From Massilia sp. (lineage in GTDB: Bacteria > Pseudomonadota > Gammaproteobacteria > Burkholderiales > Burkholderiaceae_D): a stretch of 15,499 nt of DNA. Position 1 is the first letter of the stretch. Every line of letters starts with the position of its first letter. Below, piece after piece: positions 1 through 6,555 of the stretch. The DNA lies in NCBI GenBank assembly GCA_028291845.1, contig JAQGNM010000208.1, forward strand, positions 1-15,499, read 5' to 3'. Below the pieces are notes generated by a model, which was given only the letters and a program-made list of their open reading frames with translations, did not search any database and was not told where the DNA came from. A program made the position numbers and the translations under genes.

Positions 1-1329
1 GCCGCAGCATGCCCGGCGGTCTTGCTGTACCCCTGGCGCGTCCTGCACCAGCGCGGCCAGCACGACGTCGTCGGCGTGATCCTGTTCCAGCGGCACGGGC
101 GAGACCACCACTTCGCGCACGGCGAAGCGGTTGCGGATGGCGTTGCGGTAGGCCACCGGCTTGCCGTCCTCGAGCGACAGGCGCAGCATGGCGTTGACGA
201 CGTCGACGAAGGCCGGTGCGACGTCGGGCGCCGCCACCAGGGCGCGCAGCACCAGGGCGCGCAGGTAGGCGCCGACGTCGTGCAGCACCAGGGCGTCGTC
301 GCGCAGCTGGGGATCGCGCTCGATGGCGAACAGATCGGCGAGGATGTCGTAGATGGCGCCGGTGAACACCTGGGAAATGGCGTGCACCTCGCTGCCCGCC
401 TCGGTCATGGTCAGGTCGTTGTCGGCATTGCGCAAGCCGGTGGCGCCGCCCAGCGCCAGGCCGAATTGCTCGGCGATGTCGGCAAGAAAAGTTTTGTCGT
501 GCAGCCTGGCCTTGGTCTGGGCGATCACCGCCTCGCACTGGTCCAGTTGCGACAAGGCTAAAAAAATCGCCGTCAGGTCGCCGAACGACTCGTGCAGGCC
601 GCCCGTTTGCGGCGGATTGTCCGCTTCCAGCCAGGCCGGCTTCAAACCGTCGAGCACGGCGTGGCCGGTTTCGTGCGAGACGATGTCGAAGGAGCGGCAG
701 GTATAGACCCGTGACCCGTCCTGGTCGGAGAGAAAATGGCCGAATTTCAGGCAGCACTGGGCGCGGCTATAGAAGGCGTTCATCACGTTCGGCAAGCCGT
801 AGGCGAACACTTGCAGCGGAGCGGTGTCGACGCTGGTGTTCCATTGCCAGGGCAGGGGCATCGGGTCGCCCGCCGCCGACAGTGCGCGCTGGTACATGGT
901 CAAGGTCTGGCGCACCACGGCGAAGGCGTGCACGGCGTCGAACTGGGGGGTGTCGGCGGTGGTGACGAAGTCGCCGAAGGCGTTCGGGCTGACCGGGGCG
1001 ATGGCCGGATCGTTTGAAACGATGCGGGCGTCGCGCGGGCCGTCCAGCACCAGGCCGGGCAAAAAGGCCTTGCGGGTGCCGATTTCAGCCACCGAGGGGT
1101 CCTGCTTCCACATCAGCACGCGTGCGCCGAAGGCGAACTGCAGCGGCACCGGCGGGGCGACGTCGGGCGCCCGCTGTTGCCCCGGACCCAGGCTGTCGGG
1201 CATTCCCGGTTCGTTCAGCAGCTGGGCCGCCTTGCGGTGGGCGCGCCAGGCGGCGGTCGGCACCGGCACCGGCACCGCGGCGGCGCGCTTGTCATCTTCA
1301 TATTCGCTAGCTGTATCGCGCGTGTCCAT
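1..1329 (-). CDS. Thermolysin-like (gluzincin) zinc metallopeptidase, C-terminus cut by window edge
   Basis: The reading frame is open from the ATG at 1329 down to base 1 (443 codons, no stop), so the C-terminus lies outside the window. A GAGGAG ribosome site at 1342-1337 supports the start. The active-site set of M4-type gluzincins is visible: HETGH at residues 219-223 (two zinc-binding His and the catalytic Glu), a third zinc ligand Glu247 in LHESFGDL, and SEVHAISQVFTGAIYD around residue 316, which resembles the GGVHxNSGI segment carrying the transition-state His of thermolysin. The protein should therefore hydrolyse peptide bonds with one zinc ion. The N-terminus is acidic and then Pro/Val-rich (residues 1-30) with no hydrophobic signal peptide, which is unusual for this normally secreted family. 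It is transcribed divergently from the PHA-system gene. The active-site reading is firm; substrate and location are unknown. Confidence 0.85.
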   Translation of the reverse strand, partial: MDTRDTASEYEDDKRAAAVPVPVPTAAWRAHRKAAQLLNEPGMPDSLGPGQQRAPDVAPPVPLQFAFGARVLMWKQDPSVAEIGTRKAFLPGLVLDGPRDARIVSNDPAIAPVSPNAFGDFVTTADTPQFDAVHAFAVVRQTLTMYQRALSAAGDPMPLPWQWNTSVDTAPLQVFAYGLPNVMNAFYSRAQCCLKFGHFLSDQDGSRVYTCRSFDIVSHETGHAVLDGLKPAWLEADNPPQTGGLHESFGDLTAIFLALSQLDQCEAVIAQTKARLHDKTFLADIAEQFGLALGGATGLRNADNDLTMTEAGSEVHAISQVFTGAIYDILADLFAIERDPQLRDDALVLHDVGAYLRALVLRALVAAPDVAPAFVDVVNAMLRLSLEDGKPVAYRNAIRNRFAVREVVVSPVPLEQDHADDVVLAALVQDAPGVQQDRRACCG

Positions 1330-1421
1330 CTTGCTGCTCCTCAAGCATCCATTGCCAAGGGGAATGATCGCGCCGGTCGCGCCGCCGCCGCTTGAGACTC
1401 ATCAATTCAATGCGCTTCGAT

Positions 1422-1427
1422 TAAAAT
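1422..1427 (+). promoter_or_regulatory. Candidate -10 element for the PHA-system gene
   Basis: TAAAAT in an AT-rich patch, about 33 bases before the ATG at 1460. No good -35 hexamer is found at 16-18 bp spacing. TTGAGA at 1392-1397 is 24 bp away, too far. Its place would put transcription start near 1434, which excludes the upstream TTG/ATG-type start at 1430. Confidence 0.3.
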
Positions 1428-1459
1428 AGATGCCGTTTATTCCACAAAGGCAGCATTCC

Positions 1460-1738
1460 ATGGCAGACATCCATATCGTTCAAGCCCACTCGCTGAGCCA
1501 GGAACAGGCGCGACAAGCGGCCGAGAACGTCGCCGGCAAGCTGGCGCGCGACTATCAGCTCGCCTGCGTGTGGGAAGGCGACACCTTGCGCTTTCAACGC
1601 AGCGGGGTGACGGGAGAATTGGTGTTGTCGGACGGCCGCGCCGAAATCGACGTGCGGCTGGGGTTTTTGATGGGGGCGTTCGCGCCGGTCATCGAGGCCA
1701 AGCTGGCCTCGAGCATGAAAAAAGTGTTTGCCGCATAA
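1460..1738 (+). CDS. Polyhydroxyalkanoic acid system family protein
   Basis: A 92-residue soluble protein starting MADIHIVQAHSLS. It matches the small PHA-system family (the PHA_gran_rgn type) in length and layout: an N-terminal helix (LSQEQARQAAENVAGKLA), a central beta section with WEGDTLRFQRSGVTGEL, then EIDVRLGFLMGAFAPVIEAKL, which is the most typical part. Members are found in PHA-making proteobacteria near granule genes; the molecular role is not established, and here no PHA synthase or phasin is in the window. The start at 1460 is preferred over an in-frame ATG at 1430 because AAAGG at 1446-1450 sits at ribosome-binding distance. It converges with the acyl-CoA-binding protein gene, which suggests a loose link to fatty acyl metabolism (inference). 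Confidence 0.8.
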   Translation: MADIHIVQAHSLSQEQARQAAENVAGKLARDYQLACVWEGDTLRFQRSGVTGELVLSDGRAEIDVRLGFLMGAFAPVIEAKLASSMKKVFAA

Positions 1739-1747
1739 ATTCCGCAT

Positions 1748-1772
1748 AAAAAATGGCGCCCGCAGGCGCCAT
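1748..1772 (-). terminator. Rho-independent terminator of the FKBP-ACBP operon
   Basis: Perfect 8-bp stem ATGGCGCC (1753-1760) and GGCGCCAT (1765-1772) with loop CGCA. The run of A at 1748-1753 reads as a T-run after the stem on the minus strand, 20 bases beyond the acyl-CoA-binding protein stop codon. The plus strand has no T-run, so activity for the convergent PHA-system gene is less sure. Confidence 0.85.
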
Positions 1773-1792
1773 GCAATCAGCAGCAAGGAAGC

Positions 1793-2050
1793 CTAGGCGT
1801 CCTTCAGCTCCTCGATCAAGTCGATGTATTGCTGCATCGCCTCATCCTTCGACGTACCCTTCAAACCATCCCAGGCATCGAACTTGGCGCGGCCGACCAT
1901 GTCGGTAAAGCCAGGGCGCTCGCCTGTGGCGTCGCCGCTCGACGCTTGCTTGTACAGACCGTAAATCTTCAGCAAGGTCATATTGTCCGGACGCTCCGGC
2001 AGGTTTTTCGAGTCGGCCTGGGCCTGGGCGAATTGTTCAGCTAAGCTCAT
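1793..2050 (-). CDS. Acyl-CoA-binding protein
   Basis: An 85-residue protein of the usual ACBP length and four-helix layout. It carries the family signature YGLYKQASSGD (residues 30-40), then ERPGFTDMVGRAKFDAW (44-60). Expected acyl-CoA contacts are present: Tyr30, Tyr33-Lys34, Lys56 and Tyr75. One change is visible: Phe57 stands where eukaryotic members usually have Trp in KWDAW, a conservative swap. It should bind long-chain acyl-CoA in the cytosol as a pool or transport buffer. An AAGGAG ribosome site overlaps the stop of the upstream FKBP gene (9-base gap), so the two are one operon. Bacterial ACBPs are patchy in distribution but common in Burkholderiales. Confidence 0.93.
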   Translation of the reverse strand: MSLAEQFAQAQADSKNLPERPDNMTLLKIYGLYKQASSGDATGERPGFTDMVGRAKFDAWDGLKGTSKDEAMQQYIDLIEELKDA

Positions 2051-2059
2051 GGCGGCTCC

Positions 2060-2416
2060 TTATACGCCCAGCAGTTCGACGTCGAAAATCAGGGTCGCGT
2101 TCGGCGGGATCGCGCCGCCGGCGCCGCGCGCGCCGTAGCCGAGGTTGGCAGGGATGGTCAGACGGCGCAGGCCGCCGATCTTCATGCCTTGCACGCCTTC
2201 ATCCCAACCGCGGATGACCTGGCCGCCGCCCAGCGAAAAGCGGAATGGATCGTTGCGGTCCTTGCTCGAATCGAACTTGTTGCCCTTGCTGCCGTCGTCG
2301 TTGCGCAGCCAGCCGGTGTAGTGAACGGTGACGTGCTGACCGGCTTTCGCTTCGGCGCCTTCGCCGGTGGTGATGTCTTCGTATTGCAGACCCGAATCAG
2401 TGGTAATCGTGGACAT
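2060..2416 (-). CDS. FKBP-type peptidyl-prolyl cis-trans isomerase
   Basis: 118 residues, a single FKBP domain without signal peptide, so a cytosolic prolyl isomerase. The FK506-pocket residues line up: Tyr33 in VHYTGWL, Phe48-Asp49 in NKFDSS, Phe60, Val67-Ile68 in GGGQVIRGWDEGVQGMKIGG, Trp71, Tyr94 in LGYGARGAGGAIPPNATLIFDVELL, and Phe111. A loop insert rich in Asp/Gly/Lys (residues 39-47, DDGSKGNK) precedes FDSS, typical of the FkpA-like bacterial group. The opening TTDSGLQYEDITTGEGAEAK also fits that group. It is the first gene of an operon with the acyl-CoA-binding protein; a candidate promoter is at 2450-2479. Confidence 0.95.
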   Translation of the reverse strand: MSTITTDSGLQYEDITTGEGAEAKAGQHVTVHYTGWLRNDDGSKGNKFDSSKDRNDPFRFSLGGGQVIRGWDEGVQGMKIGGLRRLTIPANLGYGARGAGGAIPPNATLIFDVELLGV

Positions 2417-2449
2417 GGTGTCGTTCTTTCATGGTCAAGTTGATCGGCG

Positions 2450-2479
2450 ATTGTAGTGCAAGACCAAATAAAGCGCCAA
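2450..2479 (-). promoter_or_regulatory. Candidate sigma-70 promoter for the FKBP-ACBP operon
   Basis: On the minus strand TTGGCG (2479-2474) and TACAAT (2455-2450) are separated by 18 bp. Transcription would start near 2443, giving a leader of about 27 bases before the FKBP ATG. Confidence 0.5.
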
Positions 2480-2553
2480 CGGTGCGCTTGTCACTCCGGC
2501 ATCGCCGGACTTTTCCCTGTTGCGCCATAGCGCCGATTGTCGCACCGGGGCCG

Positions 2554-2580
2554 TTGAGGCGCGAGATTTCCACGTAGAAT
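2554..2580 (+). promoter_or_regulatory. Candidate promoter for the four-gene operon
   Basis: TTGAGG (2554-2559) and TAGAAT (2575-2580) with a short 15-bp spacer; the adjoining ATATACAT could give other -10 registers. It lies 35 bases before the chosen start of the beta-propeller gene. The elements are only moderate matches. Confidence 0.35.
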
Positions 2581-2614
2581 ATACATTTTGGCCCTCCACG
2601 AGCGAAATCCCTCC

Positions 2615-3601
2615 ATGCTGCGCTGTTTCAACCGGCTGTCTTCGTCCTTACTGTGTGCGCTCGCATTGGCGGCTAGCCTGGCCCCGGCTGCCGCTTATGC
2701 CAATGTCGTCGTCGTGCTCAACTCGCGCGACGCCACCATCAAGCTGCTCGACCAGCAGAGTTTTGCTGAAGTGGCAACCATCCCGGTCGGCAAGGAGCCG
2801 CATCACCTGATGGCCACGCCCGACAACAAATCGGTGATCGTCGCCAGCTCGGTGGGCAATGAATTGATCTTTCTCGATCCGGTCTCCGGCAAGGTGCAGC
2901 GCACCCTGAAGGATGTGCTCGATCCTTACCAGATCGGCTTCTCGCCCGATCAAAAATGGTTCGTCAGCGCCTCGCTGCGCCTGGACCGGGTCGACATCTA
3001 CAAGTACGACGGCACCAACTTGACCCTCAACAAGCGCATTCCGCTGGGCAAGCTGCCGAGCCACATGGCGTTCAATAAAGCCAGCGATACTGTGTTCATC
3101 ACTCGCCAGGGCAGCGACCAGGTCAGCGCCATCGACCTGAACACGCAAACGGTCAAATGGACCGTGCCGGTGGGCAAACTGCCGGCAGGCATCGCCATGA
3201 CGCCGGACGACAAATATCTGCTGGTCGGCATCATGGGCGCCGATTACGTCGAGGTGATCGACTGGCGCACGCAAAAAACGGTCAAGCGCATCAAGGCGGG
3301 CGACGGCGCCCACAATTTCCGCTCGCTGGGCGACAAGCGCCATACCTTCGTGTCGAACCGGGTGTCGAACACCATCAATATCATCGACCAGGTGACCCTG
3401 GAAAACGTCGGCACCATCAACGTGCCGGGCGGTCCTGACTGCATGGAGCTGACCAAGGATGGCAAGACGCTGTGGGTGACTTTGCGATGGATCAAGAAGG
3501 TGGCGGTGATCGACGTCGCCACCCGCAAGGTGGTCAAGCTGATCCCCGTCGGCCGTTCCCCGCACGGCGTGTTTTTCGCGGATTCGGCTGCGCGGCTGTG
3601 A
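2615..3601 (+). CDS. Secreted YVTN/YncE-family beta-propeller protein
   Basis: 328 residues. The N-terminus is a clear signal peptide (basic MLRCFNR, hydrophobic SLLCALALAASLA, likely cleavage after AYA at residue 29), so the protein acts in the periplasm or outside. The rest is built of repeating blades with the YVTN pattern: hydrophobic strand, VGKxPxxxxxTPDxK, then a strand ending in VxDxxTxK. Clear copies are VGKEPHHLMATPDNK, VGKLPAGIAMTPDDK and VGRSPHGVFFA, consistent with a seven-bladed propeller. No enzyme motif is visible; such proteins usually bind partners or ligands. The ATG at 2615 is chosen because it opens the signal peptide; an in-frame TTG at 2588 would add nine residues before it. 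The stop overlaps the GTG start of the deacetylase gene, so the two are translationally coupled. Confidence 0.9.
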   Translation: MLRCFNRLSSSLLCALALAASLAPAAAYANVVVVLNSRDATIKLLDQQSFAEVATIPVGKEPHHLMATPDNKSVIVASSVGNELIFLDPVSGKVQRTLKDVLDPYQIGFSPDQKWFVSASLRLDRVDIYKYDGTNLTLNKRIPLGKLPSHMAFNKASDTVFITRQGSDQVSAIDLNTQTVKWTVPVGKLPAGIAMTPDDKYLLVGIMGADYVEVIDWRTQKTVKRIKAGDGAHNFRSLGDKRHTFVSNRVSNTINIIDQVTLENVGTINVPGGPDCMELTKDGKTLWVTLRWIKKVAVIDVATRKVVKLIPVGRSPHGVFFADSAARL

Positions 3602-4377
3602 AACTGAACCTGCTGCTTGCCGCCGCTGCGCTGGCAGCAGCCGCCCCCGCCGATGCGGCCAAGGCAGCCGACAGCGCCTGCCGCGGCACCATCTATCTCA
3701 CCTTCGACACCGGCAGCCAGTCGCAGGCCGAATTGATCGCGGCGACCCTGAACAAGCACCAGGTCAAGGCGACGTTTTTTCTGGCCAACGAAAAGACCAC
3801 ACGCGGCGACTGGTCGCTCGACCCGTCCTGGGCGGCGTTCTGGAAAGCCCGGGTGGCCGAGGGCCACGCCTTCGGCAGCCACACCTTCGACCACGTGTAC
3901 TACAAGGGCGACGGCGCCGACGGCAGCATCAAGGTCAAGCCGCAATTCGGCGAACTGGCCGGCCGCAACCTCACCTGGACGCCGGCAGAGTATTGCAGCG
4001 AAATCAAGCGGGTCGATGGCCGTTTCCGCCAGCTGACCGGGCGCGGCCTCGATCCGATCTGGCGCGCACCGGGCGGCAAGATTTCGCCGCGCACGGTCGC
4101 TGCCGGCAAGGCCTGCGGCTATACCCACTTCGGCTGGAGCCCCGCCGGATTTTCCGGCGATGAAACCTCCAGCGTAGCGTTTCCGAATGCCGTGCTGCTG
4201 AAAAAATCGCTGGCGAACTTGCGCGATGGCGATATCTTTTTGGCGCACATGGGCATCTGGTCGAGAAAAGATCCGTGGGCGCCGGCCAATCTGGAACCCT
4301 TGATTGTCGGTCTTCAGCACAAGCAGCTGTGTTTCGCTACACTGCGTGAGCATCCTGATTTTAAAAGAACGCCATGA
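3598..4377 (+). CDS. Secreted polysaccharide deacetylase (NodB homology, CE4)
   Basis: 259 residues starting at a GTG that overlaps the propeller stop (GTGA, 3598-3601). Residues 1-25 form a signal peptide (VKLNLLLAAAALAAAAPADAA), so it is exported. NodB motifs are visible in order: TFDTGS (35-40), SHTFDH with metal ligands His95 and His99 (94-99), RAPGGK (156-161) and LAHMG (215-219). The family removes acetyl groups from N-acetylated sugars such as peptidoglycan, chitin or surface polysaccharide, using a divalent metal. Motif 1 is odd: the usual TFDDG is TFDTG, so the catalytic-base Asp37 is kept but the metal-ligand Asp is Thr38. PdaA-like deacetylases also vary here. No binding module is attached. 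An in-frame start upstream at 3472 lies inside the propeller gene and would lack the signal peptide. Confidence 0.88.
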   Translation: MKLNLLLAAAALAAAAPADAAKAADSACRGTIYLTFDTGSQSQAELIAATLNKHQVKATFFLANEKTTRGDWSLDPSWAAFWKARVAEGHAFGSHTFDHVYYKGDGADGSIKVKPQFGELAGRNLTWTPAEYCSEIKRVDGRFRQLTGRGLDPIWRAPGGKISPRTVAAGKACGYTHFGWSPAGFSGDETSSVAFPNAVLLKKSLANLRDGDIFLAHMGIWSRKDPWAPANLEPLIVGLQHKQLCFATLREHPDFKRTP

Positions 4378-5381
4378 TCCACGCCGTGATTCAGTACCTT
4401 GTCGATCTGTTCGGCTCCGTCCAGGGCTGGCTGTTCGAACATGCGGTCGAACCATTTATTTTCTTCAGCGGCCTCGGCGCGTACACCGAGGAAGCCTTCG
4501 AGGGCACCGAGTGGTTCTTGATCGGCATGGTCGAACTGGCCGCGCTGTACCTCGTGCTGCGCCCGCTCGAAGCGCTGCTGCCGGTGCACGCTTTTCATGA
4601 CAAGCGCTCGCGCCTGAACGATTTTATCTACACCCTGGTGCACCGCCTCGGCCTGTTTCCGATCGCCATATTTTTCACGCTCGATCCGCTGATGGACCAT
4701 GTGGCCGGGCTGCTGCGCCTGGAAGGCGTGCATCCGTTTAACCTCGAATCGCTGCTGCCGGCCATGCCGCCGCTCGCCAGTTTCCTGCTGTACCTGGTGG
4801 TGCTCGATTTCTGCGATTACTGGTTCCACCGCGCCCAGCATCATTTCGGCTGGTGGTGGGGTTTGCACAGCCTGCACCATAGCCAGCGCGACATGAATTT
4901 ATGGAGCGACAACCGCAACCACCTGCTCGACGATCTTCTGCGCGACATCATGATGGCGGTGGTGGCGTTGGCGATCGGCGTGCCGCCCGGCCAGTTCGTG
5001 CTGCTGGTGTCGGTCTCGCGGATTGTCCAGAGTTTGCAGCATGCCAATGTGCGCATGCATTTCGGCGCGATCGGCGAACGCCTCATGGTGTCGCCGCGGT
5101 TTCACCGCACCCACCATGCGATCGGCATCGGCCACGAGTCGAAAGGCAAAGGCACCCTGGGCGGCTGCAATTTCGGTGTGCTGCTGCCGCTGTGGGATCT
5201 GTTGTTCCGCACAGCGCGCTTCGAATCGGGCTATGCCGAAACCGGCGTGCGCGATCAGCTCGAGCGGGTCGATGCCAGCGGCGCCGTCGTCGCCGGGCGC
5301 AATTACGGCCGCGGCTTCTGGCAGCAGCAGTGGTACGGCCTCAAGCGCATGGTCGAATTCTCCCGCCGCCGCGCCCGCTGA
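4374..5381 (+). CDS. Sterol desaturase / fatty acid hydroxylase family membrane protein
   Basis: 335 residues. The three His clusters of the integral-membrane di-iron oxygenase family are present: HRAQHH (152-157), HSLHH (165-169) and HRTHH (244-248), with a further His223 in LQHANVRMHF. Hydrophobic segments lie near 48-70, 88-105, 133-150 and 190-215. Such enzymes hydroxylate or desaturate lipids using O2 and two irons held by the His clusters on the cytosolic face. The true substrate cannot be read from sequence; a fatty acid, ornithine lipid, hopanoid or other lipid headgroup chain is possible. The ATG overlaps the deacetylase stop (ATGA at 4374-4377), and the stop overlaps the next start (TGATG), so it is central to a coupled operon. 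Confidence 0.9.
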   Translation: MIHAVIQYLVDLFGSVQGWLFEHAVEPFIFFSGLGAYTEEAFEGTEWFLIGMVELAALYLVLRPLEALLPVHAFHDKRSRLNDFIYTLVHRLGLFPIAIFFTLDPLMDHVAGLLRLEGVHPFNLESLLPAMPPLASFLLYLVVLDFCDYWFHRAQHHFGWWWGLHSLHHSQRDMNLWSDNRNHLLDDLLRDIMMAVVALAIGVPPGQFVLLVSVSRIVQSLQHANVRMHFGAIGERLMVSPRFHRTHHAIGIGHESKGKGTLGGCNFGVLLPLWDLLFRTARFESGYAETGVRDQLERVDASGAVVAGRNYGRGFWQQQWYGLKRMVEFSRRRAR

Positions 5382-6238
5382 TGCGCGCCGTTCTCGACGC
5401 CTACGGGCGCGCGCTCGCCGCGCAGTTCTCCGGCCGCATGCTGTTGCTGTCGGTCATGCCGACCTTGGTGGCGGTGGCCTTGTGGGCACTGCTGCTGTAC
5501 CTTGGTTTTCAGCCGCTGCTCGATATGGTGCAGTCGCTGTTCGCCGAGCATGGCGGGTTCGCCGCCAGTTCCGGCATGCTGGCGATGTTCGGCATGGGCA
5601 TGCTGAAAACCGTGGCGGTGCCGCTGGTATCGATGCTGCTGCTGCTGCCCCTGATGATCGTCACTTCCCTGCTGTTCATGGGCGTGGCCGCCATGCCCGC
5701 GGTGGGGCGCCATGTCGAAGGCAAGCTGAGCGGCCGGCTCGGTCCGCTGGACAAGCGCCAGGGCGGCAGCCTGGCTGGCAGCCTGGCCACCAGCCTGGGC
5801 GCGCTGGCGATTTTTGTGGTGCTGTGGCTGCTCAGCCTGCCGCTGTACCTGTTTCCGCCGGTGGCCCTGGTCGCCCAGGTGCTGCTGTGGGGCTGGCTGA
5901 CGGCGCGCGTGATGTCGTACGACGCGCTGGCCGCCTACGCCAGCGTGGACGAGCGGCGCGAACTGCAGCGCCGCCATCGCACCGCGCTGCTGGCGATCGG
6001 CATGGTGTCCGGCGTGGCCGGCGCGCTGCCCGGCCTGGCGTGGATCGGCGGCGCCATCGTCTCGGTGCTGCTGTTTCCGTTTTTGGCGATGTTGTCGATC
6101 TGGCTGTACGTGGTTATTTTTATCTTTACCGGTTTGTGGTTTCAGTATTATTTGCTGGACGCCCTGTACGCCCTGCGGCAAGAAGCCGTGGCCGCCGCCG
6201 TTGTCGATTCGGCCAGTATTTCACCCCCGCCGCACTGA
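5381..6238 (+). CDS. EI24-domain membrane protein
   Basis: 285 residues, starting at the ATG that shares one base with the sterol-desaturase stop (TGATG at 5379-5383). It is strongly hydrophobic with about five to six membrane segments (roughly 20-42, 67-104, 137-175, 201-223 and 225-258). The segment TARVMSYDALAAYASVDERRELQRRHRTALLAIGM (173-208), followed by GALPGLAWIGG, is the pattern seen in the EI24/CysZ-like family of Burkholderiales. CysZ members move sulfate, but most EI24 proteins have no known role, and nothing here is specific for sulfate. It closes the four-gene unit. An open reading frame continues upstream in this frame to 4901, but that part lies inside the desaturase gene and is not used. 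Confidence 0.85.
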   Translation: MRAVLDAYGRALAAQFSGRMLLLSVMPTLVAVALWALLLYLGFQPLLDMVQSLFAEHGGFAASSGMLAMFGMGMLKTVAVPLVSMLLLLPLMIVTSLLFMGVAAMPAVGRHVEGKLSGRLGPLDKRQGGSLAGSLATSLGALAIFVVLWLLSLPLYLFPPVALVAQVLLWGWLTARVMSYDALAAYASVDERRELQRRHRTALLAIGMVSGVAGALPGLAWIGGAIVSVLLFPFLAMLSIWLYVVIFIFTGLWFQYYLLDALYALRQEAVAAAVVDSASISPPPH

Positions 6239-6555
6239 GCCGCCAATGCCGCCGCGGCAGCCTGAAAAGTTGCCTTCATATGCATTCGATAACGCCTGGC
6301 GCCCTCATCGCTATAGGCGACGTTGTTTTTTTGCGAAAAAAAACTGGAGCGCGGCTTTTTGTCGTCGGGGGCCACGTTTGAACTGCGTCGATGTGGTGGA
6401 ATGGTAGTCGCGCGAGCGCATCAATCGAACCGGGATCGCCAGGTTCGCCTGCAGCGGCTCAGCGTGTGCTGGCCGGCCCATGCAAGGATGGCGGAGGGCC
6501 GCCCGTCAAGTCGCAGGCAAGTCGCGGAACGTTAGAATCACATTGGTAAGCCATC
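6239..6555. other. Gene-free stretch between the four-gene operon and the PBP gene
   Basis: No coding frame with a plausible start and family look is seen in these 317 bases. Right after the EI24 stop there is a GC-rich dyad TGCCGC/GCGGCA (6247-6259) with no T-run. At 6326-6342 there is a perfect inverted repeat of seven T, GCG, seven A. CAGG-TTCG-CCTG at 6440-6451 could form a small tetraloop hairpin. Near the PBP start, TAGAAT at 6533-6538 could be a -10, but no -35 is evident and the leader would be only about 11 bases. Confidence 0.6.

Noticed and set aside
22..1429. Several plus-strand open frames over the metallopeptidase region
   Set aside because: They lie opposite a continuous minus-strand frame with a good ribosome site and a full gluzincin active site; their products are low-complexity shadows.
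3244..4455. A 403-residue minus-strand open frame opposite the propeller and deacetylase genes
   Set aside because: It crosses a gene boundary on the other strand and shows no family motif, while both plus genes have signal peptides and conserved motifs.
5023..6381. A 452-residue plus-strand frame overlapping the desaturase and EI24 genes
   Set aside because: Its product is Arg/Ala-rich and out of frame with two well-supported membrane proteins that share a TGATG junction.
6392..6420. Resemblance to the D-arm of tRNA-Leu (GTGGTGGAATGGTAG followed by CGCGC)
   Set aside because: No matching anticodon arm or complementary acceptor 3' strand follows within tRNA length, so it is a chance match or at most a fragment.
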